A stretch of 64,000 nucleotides of DNA, taken from contig NC_090750.1 of NCBI RefSeq assembly GCF_036898095.1, positions 92,684,669 to 92,748,668 on the forward strand, written 5' to 3'. Origin of the DNA: Palaemon carinicauda. Lineage: Eukaryota; Arthropoda; Malacostraca; Decapoda; Palaemonidae. The position numbers and the translations under genes are program-made. Below the pieces are notes generated by a model. It was not told where the DNA came from, searched no databases, and worked only from the letters and a program-made list of their open reading frames with translations. Position 1 is the first letter of the stretch. The number at the start of each line of letters is the position of its first letter. Below, one piece after another: positions 40,831-52,549 of this stretch.

Positions 40831-43800
40831 AGTCCTGTTCAAATGGTGAAATGAACAATTAGTTTCGTATAGATAGTAGTTTTTTGGTGGCTGATGCCGT
40901 GACGTCCTTGATTGGTGAACGACAGGCTGGGGTTCGAGTCCTGTTCAAATGGTGAAATGAACAATAAGTTTCGTATAGATAGTAGTTTTGTGGTTTCTGA
41001 TGCGTTGACGTCCTTGACTGGTGAACGCCAAGCTGGGGTTCGAGTCCTGTTCAAATGGTGAAATGAACAATAAGTTTCGTATAGATAGTATTTTTGTGGT
41101 GGCTGATGCGGTGACGTCCTTGACTGGTGAACGCCAGGCTGGGGTTCGAGTCCTGTTCAAATGGTGAAATGAACAATTAGTTGCGTATAGATAATAGTTT
41201 TGTGGTGGCTGATGCGGTGACGTCTTTGACTGGTGAACGCCGGCCTGGGGTTCGAGTCCTGTTGAAATGGTGAAATGAACAATTAGTTTCGTATAGATAG
41301 TAGTTTTGTGGTGGCTGATGTGGTGACGTCCTTGACTGGTTAAAGCCGGGCTGGGGTTCGAGTCCTGTTCAAATGGTGAAATGAACAATCAGTTTTGTAT
41401 AGATAGTAGTTTTGTGGTGGCTGATGCGGTGACGTCCTTGACTGGTGAACGCCGGTGTGGGGTTCGAGTCCTTTTCAAATGGTGAAATGAACAATCAGTT
41501 TCGTATAGATAGTAGTTTTGTGGTGGCTGATGCGGTGACGTCCTTGACTGGTGAAAGCCGGGCTGGGGTTCGAGTCCTCTTAAAATGGTGAAATGAACAA
41601 TCAGTTTCGTATAGATAGTAGTATTGTGGTGGCTGATGCGGTGACGTCCTTGACTGGTGAACGCCTGGCTGGGGTTCGAGTCCTGTTTGAAAGGTAAAAT
41701 GAACAATTAGTTTCGTATAGATAGTAGTTTTTTGGTGGCCAATGCAGTGACGTCCTTGACTGGTGAACGCCGTGTTGGGGTTTGAATCCTGTTCAAATGG
41801 TGAAATGAACAATTAGTTTCGTATAGATTGTAGTTTTGTGGTGGCCGATGCGGTGACATCTTTGACTGGTGAAAGCCAGGCTGGGGTTCGAGTTCTGTTC
41901 AAATGGTGAAATGAACAATTAGTTTCTTATAGATAGTATTTTTGTAGTGGCTTATGCAGTGACGTCTTTGTTTGGTGAACGCCAGGCTGGGGTTCGAGTC
42001 CTGTTCAAATGGTGAAATGAACAATTAGTTTCGTATAGATAGTAGTTTTGTGGTGGCTGATGCGATGAAGGCCTCGACTGGTGAACGCCAGGCTGGGGTT
42101 CGAGTCCTGTTCAAATGGTGAAATGAACGATTAGTTTCGTATAGATATTAGTTTTGTGGTGGCTGATGCGGTGACGTCCTTGACTGATGAACGCCAGGAA
42201 GGGGTTCGAGTCCTGTTCAAATGATAAAATGAACATATAGTTTCGTATAGATACTAGTTTTGTGGTGGCTGATGCGTTGACGTCCTTGAATGGTGAACGC
42301 CAGGCTGGGGTTTGTGTCCTGTTCAAATGGTGAAATGAACAATTAGTTTCGTATAGATAGTAGTTTTGTGGTGGCTGATGCGGGGATGTCCTTGACTGGT
42401 GAACGCCAGGCTGGGGTTCGAGTCCTGTTCAAATGGTGAAATGAACAATTAGTTTCGTATAGATAGTAGTTTTGTGGTGGCTGATGCGGTGACGTCCTTG
42501 ACTGGTGAATGCCAGGCTGGGGCTCGAGTCCTGTTCAAATGGTGAAATGAACAATAAGTTTCGTAGGGATAGTAGTTTTGTGGTGGCTGATGCGGTGACG
42601 TCCTTGACTGGTGAACGCCAGGCTGGGGTTCGATTACTGTTCAAATGGTGAAATGAACAATAAGTTTCGTAGAGATAGTAGTTTTGTGGTGGCTGATGCG
42701 GTGACGTCCTTGACTGGTGAACGCCAGGCTGGGGTTCGAGTCCTGTTCAAATGGTGAAATGAATAATTAGTTTCGTATAGATAGTAGTTTTGTGGTGGCT
42801 AATGCGGTGACGTCCTTGACTGGTTAACGGCGGGCTGGGGTTCGAGTCCTGTTCAAATGGTGAAATGAACAATTAGTTGCGTATAGATAGTAGTTTTGTG
42901 GTGGCTGATGCGGTGACGTCCTTGACTGGTTAACGGCAGGCTGGGGTCCAAGTCCTGTTCAAATGGTGAAATGAACAATTAGTTGCGTATAGATAGTAGT
43001 TTTGTGGTTGCTGATGCGGTGACATTCTTGACTGGTGAACGCTGGGCTGGGGTTCGAGTCCTGTTCAAATGGTGAAATGAATAATTAGTTTCGTATAGAT
43101 AGTAGGTTTGTGGTGGCTGATGCGGTGACGTTCGTGACTGGTGAAAGCCGGGCTGGGGTTCGAGTCCTGTTTAAATGGTGAAATGAACAATCAGTTTCGT
43201 ATAGATAGTAGTTTTGTGGTGGCTGATGCGGTGACGTCCTTGACTGGTGAACGCCGGGCTGGGGTTCAAGTCCTGTTCAAATGGTGAAATGAACAATCAG
43301 TTTCGTATAGATAGTAGTTTGGGATGGCTGATGCGGTGACGTCCTTGACTGGTGAAAGCTTGGCTGGGGTTCGAGTCCTGTTCAAATGGTGAAATGAACA
43401 ATCAGTTTCGTATAGATAGTAGTTTTGTGGTGACGTCCTTGACTGGTGAACGCCGGGCTGGGGTTCGAGTCCTGTTCAAATGGTGAAATGAACTATTAGT
43501 TTCGTATAGAGAGTAGTTTTGTGGTGGCTAATGGGTTGACGTCCTTAACTGGTGAACGCCGGGCTGGGGTTCGAGTCCTGTTCAAATGGTGAAATAAACA
43601 ATAAGTTTCGTATAGATAGTAGTTTTTTGGTGGCTGATGAGGTGACATCCTTGACTGGTGAACACCGGGCTGGGGTTCGAGTCCTGTTTAAATGGTGAAT
43701 TGAACAATTAGTTTCGTATAGATAGTAGTTTTTTGGTGGCCGATGCGGTGACGTCCTTGACTGGTGAACGCCGGGCTGGGGTTTGAGTCCTGTTCAAATC

Positions 43801-46800
43801 GTGAAATGAACAATTAGTTTCGTATAGTAGTTTTTTGATGGCTCATGCGGTGACGTCCTTGACTGGTGAACGCCAGGCTGGGGTTCGAGTCCTGTTCAAA
43901 TGGTGAAATGAACAATTAGTTTCGTATAGATAGTAGTTTTGTGGTGGCTGATGTGGTGACGTCCTTGACTGGTGAACGCCAGGCTGTGGTTCGAGTCCTG
44001 TTCAAATGGTGAAATGAACAATTAGTTTCGTATAGATAGTAGTTTTGTGGTGGCTGATGCGGTGACGTTCTTGACTGGTGAACGCCAGGCTGAGGTTCGA
44101 GTCCTGTTCAAATGGTGAAATGAACAATTAATTTCGTATAGATAGTAGTTTTGTGGTGGCTGATGCGGTGACGTCCTTGACTGGTGAACGCCAGGCTGGG
44201 GTTCGAGTCCTGTTCAAATGGTGAAATGAACAATTAGTTTCGTATAGATAGTAGTTTTGTGGTGGCTGATGCGGTGACGTCCTTGACTGGTGAACGCCAG
44301 GCTGGGGTTCGAGTCCTGTTCAAATGGTGAAATGAACAATTAGTTTCGTATTGATAGTAGTTTTGTGGTGGCTGATGCGGTGTCGTCCTTGACTGGTGAA
44401 CGCCAGGCTGGGGTTCGAGTCCTGTTCAAATGGTGAAATGAACAATTAGTTTCGTATAGATGGTAGTTTTGTGGTGGCTGATGCGGTGACGTCCTCGACT
44501 GGTGAACGCCAGGCTTGGGTTCGAGTCCTGTTCAAATGGTGAAATGAACAATTAGTTTCGTATAGATGGTAGTTTTGTGGTGGCTGATGCGGTGACGTCC
44601 TTGACTGGTGAACGACAGGCTGGGGTTCGAGTCCTGTTCAAATGGTGAAATGAACAATCAGTTTCGTATAGATACTAGTTTTGTGGTGGCTGATGCGGTG
44701 ACGTCCTTGACTGGTGAACGCCAGGCTGGGGTTCGAGTACTGTTCAAATGGTGAAATGAACAATCAGTTTCGTATAGATAGTAGTTTTGTGGTGGCTGAT
44801 GCGGTGACGTCCTTGACTGGTGAACGCCAGGCTGGGATTCGAGTCCTGTTTAAATGGTGAAATGAACAATAAGTTTCATATAGATAGTAGTTTTGTGGTG
44901 GCTGATGCGGTGACGTCCTTGACTGGTGAACGCCGGGCTGGGGTGCGAGTCCTGTTCATATGGTGAAATGAACAATTAGTTTCGTATAGATAGTAGTTTT
45001 GTGGTGTCTGATGCGGTGACGTCCTTGATTGGCGAACGACAGGCTGGGGTTCGAGTCCTGTTCAAATGGTGAAATGAACAATAAGTTTCGTATAGATAGT
45101 AGTTTTGTGGTGGCTGATGCGGTGACGTCCTTGACTAATGAACGCCAGGCTGGGGTTCGAGTACTGTTCAAATGGTGAAATGAACAATAAGTTTCGTATA
45201 GATAGTAGTTTTCTGGTTTCTGATGCGTTGACGTCCTTGACTGGTGAACGCCAAGCTGGGGTTCGAGTCCTGTTCAAATGGTGAAATGAACAATAAGTTT
45301 CGTATAGATAGTATTTTTGTGGTGGCTGATGCGGTGACGTCCTTGACTGGTGAACGCCAGGCTGGGGTTCGAGTCCTGTTCAAATGGTGAAATGAAATAT
45401 TAGTTGCGTATAGATAATAGTTTTGTGGTGGCTGATGCGGTGACGTCTTTGACTGGTGAACGCCGGGCTGGGGTTCGAGTCCTGTTGAAATGGTGAAATG
45501 AACAATTAGTTTCGTATAGATAGTAGTTTTGTGGTGGCTGATGTGGTGACGTCCTTGACTGGTTAAAGCTAAGCTGGGGTTCGAGTCCTGTTCAAATGGT
45601 GAAATGAACAATCAGTTTTGTATAGATAGTAGTTTTGTGGTGGCTGATGCGGTGACGTCCTTGACTGGTGAACGCCGGTCTGGGGTTCGAGTCCTTTTCA
45701 AATGGTGAAATGAACAATCAGTTTCGTATAGATAGTAGTTTTGTGGTGGCTGATGCGGTGACGTCCTTGACTGGTGAAAGCTGGGCTGGGGTTCGAGTCC
45801 TCTTCAAATGATGAAATGAACAATCAGTTTCGTATAGATAGTAGTATTGTGGTGGCTGATGCGGTGACGTCCTTGACTGGTGAACGCCGGGCTGGGGTTC
45901 GAGTCCTGTTTGAAAGGTGAAATGAACAATTAGTTTCGTATAGATAGTAGTTTTTTGGTGGCCAATGCAGTGACGTCCTTGACTGGTGAACGCCGTGCTG
46001 GGGTTTGAATCCTGTTCAAATGGTGAAATGAACAATTAGTTTCGTATAGATTGTAGTTTTGTGGTGGCTGATGCGATGAAGTCCTCGACTGGTGAACGCC
46101 AGGCTGGGGTTCGAGTCCTGTTCAAATGGTGAAATGAACGATTAGTTTCGTATAGATATTAGTTTTGTGGTGGCTGATGCGGTGACGTCCTTCACTGGTG
46201 AACGCCAGGAAGGGGTTCGAGTCCTGTTCAAATGATAAAATGAACAATTAGTTTCGTATAGATAGTAGTTTTGTGGTGGCTGATGCGTTGACGTCCTTGA
46301 CTGGTGAACGCCAGGTTGGGGTTTGTGTCCTGTTCAAATGGTGAAATGAAAAATTAGTTTCGTATAGATAGTAGTTTTGTGGTGGCTGATGCGGTGATGT
46401 CCTTGACTGGTGAACGCCAGGCTGGGGTTCGAGTCCTGTTCAAATGGTGAAATGAACAATTAGTTTCGTATAGATAGTAGTTTTGTGGTGGCTGATGCGG
46501 TGACGTCCTTGACTGGTGAATGCCAGGCTGGGGCTCGAGTTCTGTTCAAATGGTGAAATGAACAATAAGTTTCGTAGGGATAGTAGTTTTGTGGTGGCTG
46601 ATGCGGTGACGTCCTTGACTGGTGAACTCCAGGCTGGGGTTCGATTACTGTTCAAATGGTGAAATGAACAATAAGTTTCGTATAGATAGTAGTTTTGTGG
46701 TGGCTGATGCGGTGACGTCCTTGACTGGTGAACGCCAGGCTGGGGTTCGAGTCCTGTTCAAATGGTGAAATGAATAATTAGTTTCGTATAGATAGTAGTT

Positions 46801-49800
46801 TTGTGGTGGCTAATGCGGTGACAACCTTGACTGGTTAACGGCGGGCTGGTGTTCGAGTCCTGTTCAAATGGTGAAATGAACAATTAGTTGCGTATAGATA
46901 GTAGTTTTGTGGTGGCTGATGCGGTGACGTCTTTGACTGGTTAACGGCAGGCTGGGGTCCAAGTCCTGTTCAAATGGTGAAATGAACAATTAGTTGCGTA
47001 TAGATAGTAGTTTTGTGGTTGCTGATGCGGTGACATTCTTGACTGGTGAACGCCGGGCTGGGGTTCGAGTCCTGTTCAAATGGTGAAATGAACTATTAGT
47101 TTCGTATAGAGAGTAGTTTTGTGGTGGCTAATGGGTTGACGTCCTTAACTGGTGAACGCCGGGCTGGGGTTCGAGTCCTGTTCAAATGGTGAAATAAACA
47201 ATAAGTTTCGTATAGATAGTAGTTTTTTGGTGGCTGATGCGGTGACATCCTTGACTGGTGAACACCGGGCTGGGGTTCGAGTCCTGTTTAAATGGTGAAT
47301 TGAACAATTAGTTTCGTATAGATAGTAGTTTTTTGGTGGCCGATGCGGTGACGTCCTTGACTGGTGAACGCCGGGCTGGGGTTTGAGTCCTGTTGAAATC
47401 GTGAAATGAACAATTAGTTTCGTATAGTAGTTTTTTGATGGCTCATGCGGTGACGTCCTTGACTGGTGAACGCCAGGCTGGGGTTCGAGTCCTGTTCAAA
47501 TGGTGAAATGAACAATTAGTTTCGTATAGATAGTAGTTTTGTGGTGGCTGATGTGGTGACGTCCTTGACTGGTGAACGCCAGGCTGGGGTTCGAGTCCTG
47601 TTCAAATGGTGAAATGAACAATTAGTTTCGTATAGATAGTAGTTTTGTGGTGGCTGATGCGGTGACGTCCTTGACTGGTGAACGCCAGGCTGAGGTTCGA
47701 GTCCTGTTCAAATGGTGAAATGAACAATTAATTTCGTATAGATAGTAGTTTTGTGGTGGCTGATGCGGTGACGTCCTTGACTGGTGAACGCCAGGCTGGG
47801 GTTCGAGTCCTGTTCAAATGGTGAAATGAACAATTAGTTTCGTATAGATAGTAGTTTTGTGGTGGCTGATGCGGTGACGTCCTTGACTGGTGAACGCCAG
47901 GCTGTGGTTCGAGTCCTGTTCAAATGGTGAAATGAACAATTAGTTTCGTATAGATAGTAGTTTTGTGGTGGCTGATGCGGTGTCGTCCTTGACTGGTGAA
48001 CGCCAGGCTGGGGTTCGAGTCCTGTTCAAATGGTGAAATGAACAATTAGTTTCGTATAGATGGTAGTTTTGTGGTGGCTGATGCGGTGACGTCCTCGACT
48101 GGTGAACGCCAGGCTTGGGTTCGAGTTCTGTTCAAATGGTGAAATGAACAATTAGTTTCGTATAGATGGTAGTTTTGTGGTGGCTGATGCGGTGACGTCC
48201 TTGACTGGTGAACGACAGGCTGGGGTTCGAGTCCTGTTCAAATGGTGAAATGAACAATCAGTTTCGTATAGATACTAGTTTTGTGGTGGCTGATGCGGTG
48301 ACGTCCTTGACTGGTGAACGCCAGGCTGGGGTTCGAGTACTGTTCAAATGGTGAAATGAACAATCAGTTTCGTATAGATAGTAGTTTTGTGGTGGCTGAT
48401 GCGGTGACGTCCTTGACTGGTGAACGCCAGGCTGGGATTCGAGTCCTGTTTAAATGGTGAAATGAACAATAAGTTTCATATAGATAGTATTTTTGTGGTG
48501 GCTGATGCGGTGACGTCCTTGACTGGTGAACGCCGGGCTGGGGTGCGAGTCCTGTTCATATGGTGAAATGAACAATTAGTTTCGTATAGATAGTAGTTTT
48601 GTGGTGGCCGATGCGGTGACGTCCTTGACTGGTGAACGCCAGGCCGGGGCTCGAGTCCTGTTCATATGGTGAAATGAACAATTAGTTTCGTATAGATAGT
48701 AGTTTTGTGGTGTCTGATGCGGTGACGTCCTTGATTGGCGAACGACAGGCTGGGGTTCGAGTCCTGTTCAAATGGTGAAATGAACAATAAGTTTCGTATA
48801 GATAGTAGTTTTGTGGTGGCTGATGCGGTGACGTCCTTGACTAGTGAACGCCAGGCTGGGGTTCGAGTACTGTTCAAATGGTGAAATGAACAATAAGTTT
48901 CGTATAGATAGTAGTTTTCTGGTTTCTGATGCGTTGACGTCCTTGACTGGTGAACGCCAAGCTGGGGTTCGAGTCCTGTTCAAATGGTGAAATGAACAAT
49001 AAGTTTCGTATAGATAGTATTTTTGTGGTGGCTGATGCGGTGACGTCCTTGACTGGTGAACGCCAGGCTGGGGTTCGAGTCCTGTTCAAATGGTGAAATG
49101 AAATATTAGTTGCGTATAGATAATAGTTTTGTGGTGGCTGATGCGGTGACGTCTTTGACTGGTGAACGCCGGGCTGGGGTTCGAGTCCTGTTGAAATGGT
49201 GAAATGAACAATTAGTTTCGTATAGATAGTAGTTTTGTGGTGGCTGATGTGGTGACGTCCTTGACTGGTTAAAGCCGGGCTGGGGTTCGAGTCCTGTTCA
49301 AATGGTGAAATTAACAATCAGTTTTGTATAGATAGTAGTTTTGTGGTGGCTGATGCGGTGACGTCCTTGACTGGTGAACGCCGGTCTGGGGTTCGAGTCC
49401 TTTTCAAATGGTGAAATGAACAATCAGTTTCGTATAGATAGTAGTTTTGTGGTGGCTGATGCGGTGACGTCCTTGACTGGTGAAAGCTGGGCTGGGGTTC
49501 GAGTCCTCTTCAAATGATGAAATGAACAATCAGTTTCGTATAGATAGTAGTATTGTGGTGTCTGATGCGGTGACGTCCTTGACTGGTGAACGCCGGGCTG
49601 GGGTTCGAGTCCTGTTTGAAAGGTGAAATGAACAATTAGTTTCGTATAGATAGTAGTTTTTTGGTGGCCAATGCAGTGACGTCCTTGACTGGTGAACGCC
49701 GTGCTGGGGTTTGAATCCTGTTCAAATGGTGAAATGAACAATTAGTTTCGTATAGATTGTAGTTTTGTGGTGGCTGATGCGATGAAGTCCTCGACTGGTG

Positions 49801-51168
49801 AACGCCAGGCTGGGGTTCGAGTCCTGTTCAAATGGTGAAATGAACGATTAGTTTCGTATAGATATTAGTTTTGTGGTGGCTGATGCGGTGACGTCCTTCA
49901 CTGGTGAACGCCAGGAAGGGGTTCGAGTCCTGTTCAAATGATAAAATGAACAATTAGTTTCGTATAGATAGTAGTTTTGTGGTGGCTGATGCTTTGACGT
50001 CCTTGACTGGTGAACGCCAGGTTGGGGTTTGTGTCCTGTTCAAATGGTGAAATGAACAATTAGTTTTGTATAGATAGTAGTTTTGTGGTGGCTGATGCGG
50101 TGATGTCCTTGACTGGTGAACGCCAGGCTGGGGTTCGAGTCCTGTTCAAATGGTGAAATGAACAATTAGTTTCGTATAGATAGTAGTTTTGTGGTGGCTG
50201 ATGCGGTGACGTCCTTGACTGGTGAATGCCAGGCTGGGGCTCGAGTTCTGTTCAAATGGTGAAATGAACAATAAGTTTCGTAGGGATAGTAGTTTTGTGG
50301 TGGCTGATGCGGTGACGTCCTTGACTGGTGAACTCCAGGCTGGGGTTCGATTACTGTTCAAATGGTGAAATGAACAATAAGTTTCGTATAGATAGTAGTT
50401 TTGTGGTGGCTGATGCGGTGACGTCCTTGACTGGTGAACGCCAGGCTGGGGTTCGAGTCCTGTTCAAATGGTGAAATGAATAATTAGTTTCGTATAGATA
50501 GTAGTTTTGTGGTGGCTAATGCGGTGACGTCCTTGACTGGTTAACGGCGGGCTGGGGTTCGAGTCCTGTTCAAATGGTGAAATGAACAATTAGTTGCGTA
50601 TAGATAGTAGTTTTGTGGTGGCTGATGCGGTGACGTCTTTGACTGGTTAACGGCAGGCTGGGGTCCAAGTCCTGTTCAAATGGTGAAATGAACAATTAGT
50701 TGCGTATAGATAGTAGTTTTGTGGTTGCTGATGCGGTGACATTCTTGACTGGTGAACGCCGGGCTGGGGTTCGAGTCCTGTTCAAATGGTGAAATGAATA
50801 ATTAGTTTCGTATAGATAGTAGGTTTGTGGTGGCTGATGCGGTGACGTCCTTGACTGGTGAACGCCGGGCTGGGGTTCAAGTCCTGTTCAAATGGTGAAA
50901 TGAACAATCAGTTTCGTATAGATAGTAGTTTGGGATGGCTGATGCGGTGACGTCCTTGACTGGTGAAAGCTTGGCTGGGGTTCGAGTCCTGTTCAAATGG
51001 TGAAATGAACAATCAGTTTCGTATAGATAGTCGTTTTGTGGTGGCTGATGTGGTGACGTCCTTGACTGGTGAACGCCGGGCTGGGGTTCGAGTCCTGTTC
51101 AAATGGTGAAATGAACTATTAGTTTCGTATAGATAGTAGTTTTGTGGTGGCTGATGGGGTGACGTCCT
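40831..51168 (+). repeat. Satellite block with a 3.6-3.7 kb higher-order period
   Basis: Long stretches are nearly identical at fixed shifts. Sequence at about 43,500-44,950 recurs 3,600 bp later, and sequence at 44,956-46,655 recurs exactly 3,706 bp later (44,956 to 48,662; 45,168 to 48,874; 45,718 to 49,424; 46,440 to 50,146). The 106-bp difference is one extra unit near 48,601-48,706. A more diverged earlier copy starts near 40,830, offset 4,223 bp at its start and 4,011 bp further in. The retroelement interrupts the last copy, which continues at 56,473. Confidence 0.88.
51164..51168. repeat. Target-site duplication, left copy
   Basis: GTCCT lies immediately left of the terminal TG of the left LTR and is repeated immediately right of the terminal CA of the right LTR at 56,468-56,472. 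Removing the element and one copy restores a normal satellite unit that matches the unit near 47,146. Five-bp duplications are typical of Ty3/gypsy integration. Confidence 0.93.
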
Positions 51169-51652
51169 TGTGGGATTTTGTACTTTGGTAGGAAGTTCTA
51201 TTAACCATAATAATTACCTGGAACAGAGATGTATGATCATTAGTAATTATTTCTCAGCTGATCCCATCTCGTCGATATCAGCTTGATGGATAATAATACG
51301 TTGGTATTAATAAAATACGTCTTTAATGTATAAAAGACTACATTATGAACTTCACTTTGTGACAGCTGACTCTCAAGTGTATATGGAGCGTCTTACACAA
51401 ATCTCACAAACCAAAACATTGCTAAACAAAAGAGCATCGCTCTGAAAAGACTTAAATCCTACTCCAGCATAAATCATAAAGAATCCTATCTTATCTGAGG
51501 TAACCAACAATTGTTTGAATCCTAATACCAAAACAAATCATTACTCTTACGATCAAAGCATAACATGTCTTATTCATGCAATATGATGCAATGTTGCGCA
51601 ATACCTGAAACACTTGAAATAACATAGTACATTGTTACAATAATACATAACA
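51169..51652 (-). repeat. 3' LTR (left on the + strand)
   Basis: This 484-bp terminal repeat begins TGTGGG and ends TAACA on the + strand. It matches the right LTR except at 51,175 (A versus T at 55,990), 51,280 (A versus T at 56,095) and 51,503 (A versus T at 56,318). It is the 3' LTR because the coding frame is on the - strand and a polypurine tract abuts its inner edge. A TATAAAAG motif at 51,329-51,336 lies on the + strand, antisense to gag-pol. Confidence 0.95.
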
Positions 51653-51666
51653 GTCTCCTCCCCCTT
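51653..51666 (-). promoter_or_regulatory. Polypurine tract for plus-strand DNA priming
   Basis: On the coding strand AAGGGGGAGGAGAC sits directly against the 3' LTR. A purine run at this place is the conserved primer site for second-strand synthesis in LTR elements. Position and composition fit; the cleavage point is not determined. Confidence 0.85.
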
Positions 51667-51687
51667 AACTTGACATTGTAAAAATAT

Positions 51688-52549
51688 TCATAAATCTAAT
51701 CTCTCAGGGGGCTTTCCTCTGTTAATCCTATTAGGAAGCACTTTAACCTCATCTTGTACTGGTACATGAATTGGTTCTGAATCTACATTGGATGTTGGAC
51801 CATCTTGGTTAATACTTGACTCATTTGATCTAACAACTTCTTTAAGTTTCTCATCTCTAACATTCACATGCTCTACTGTCTTTCTGTTTAACGGCTGTAA
51901 TTGATCAACATGACGTTTTACAACATTATCACCAACACGAACATCATAATGTAAATTTCCTATCTCTCTTACAATCTCTCCTGGTACCCACTTCTCTGGA
52001 GTGTTGTACGATCTTACCATGACATCAGACAAAGGTAAAAAATGTCTTACATTAGGAAGCTTTGCTATTTGTTTATACCCTTTATCTTCTAAATCACTTT
52101 GCAAACTTGGATACAACAAATCTAACTTACACCTTATCCTCCTTCCCATTAACAAATTTGAGGGTGCCACGCCTGTTGTGCTGTGCGGCGTTGTTCTATA
52201 AGACAATAAAAATTTTGACACATGCAAAAATATATTACTTGAATTTGCTCTTCTACACTTCATATTGTGCTTAAATGTTTGGACAAATCTCTCAGCCTCT
52301 CCATTAGTGGATGGATGATATGTAGCTGAAAATGTATGCTTAATACCATTGACATTACAAAATTCTTTAAACTCTTGTGAAGTAAATTGTGGACCATTAT
52401 CTGTAACAATTCTTTCTGGAATACCATGCGTTGAAAAAATTTGCATTAACTCTTTTATTGTGGCGTAAGACGTTGTCGTCTTCATTGGGATAATTTCTGG
52501 CCACTTACTGTAAGCATCTACTACTATCAAAAACAAATAATTCAAAAAA
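51688..52549 (-). pseudogene. Integrase core and C-terminus, separated from gag-pol by a frameshift
   Basis: This is the downstream part of pol, in a different frame from the 1,061-codon frame. It holds two of the three integrase DDE catalytic residues: the Asp in TDNGPQF and the Glu in NGEAERFVQ. A C-terminal region with RHVDQLQP resembles the chromatin-binding or SH3-like end of gypsy integrases. The first catalytic Asp (HIDFAG) lies upstream in the other frame. An open frame on this strand extends up to 52,602 with an ATG, but the residues before about 52,549 are out of frame with the integrase homology, so that ATG is probably not a real start. The break falls at an A6 run on the + strand (52,544-52,549). 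It could be a true mutation, a sequencing error, or, less likely, programmed frameshifting. Confidence 0.88.

Larger units (their letters stand above)
1..51168 (+). repeat. 106-bp tRNA-like satellite array, left part (about 480 units)
   Basis: The whole stretch is a head-to-tail array of a 106-bp unit, directly visible as recurring GGTTCGAGTCC, TGTTCAAATGGTG and TTTCGTATAGATAGTAG blocks. A typical unit reads, in order: TGGCYGATGCGG (A-box-like), GACGTCCTTGACTGGTGAACG, CC(A/G)GGCTGG, GGTTCGAGTCC (B box), TGTTCA hairpin, ACAATTAGTTTCGTATAG, TTTT. The main variable sites are CCA/CCG, CTGATG/CCGATG and AATTAG/AATCAG/AATAAG. Orientation is constant and no other sequence interrupts it until the retroelement. 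Many ORFs of 60-200 codons occur on the - strand, but they are a by-product of the repeat (106 is not a multiple of 3, and the unit has few stops on that strand). I infer a satellite derived from the head of a tRNA-type SINE. Confidence 0.97.

Noticed and set aside
1530..50361. Dozens of - strand frames of 60-226 codons with FEQDSNPSLAFTSQGRHR-like text
   Set aside because: They are translations of the 106-bp satellite in rotating phases. Ends fall at a recurring stop in the unit, and no start context, codon bias or domain supports a gene.
1..51168. CRISPR array
   Set aside because: The whole 106-bp period is repeated with no unique spacers, the array is tens of kilobases long, and no cas genes are present.
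1..51168. Functional tRNA gene cluster
   Set aside because: A and B boxes and spacing fit, but the acceptor stem and a full T stem do not pair and no clear anticodon loop is present. It is tRNA-derived, not a tRNA gene.
1..51168. 5S rRNA gene array
   Set aside because: The unit is too short, lacks recognisable 5S sequence and the 5S internal C box, and has instead a tRNA-type B box.
52001..52274. Short + strand frames inside the retroelement
   Set aside because: They are antisense shadows of pol with no domain or start support; the same holds for those near 53,689, 54,993, 55,653 and 55,901.
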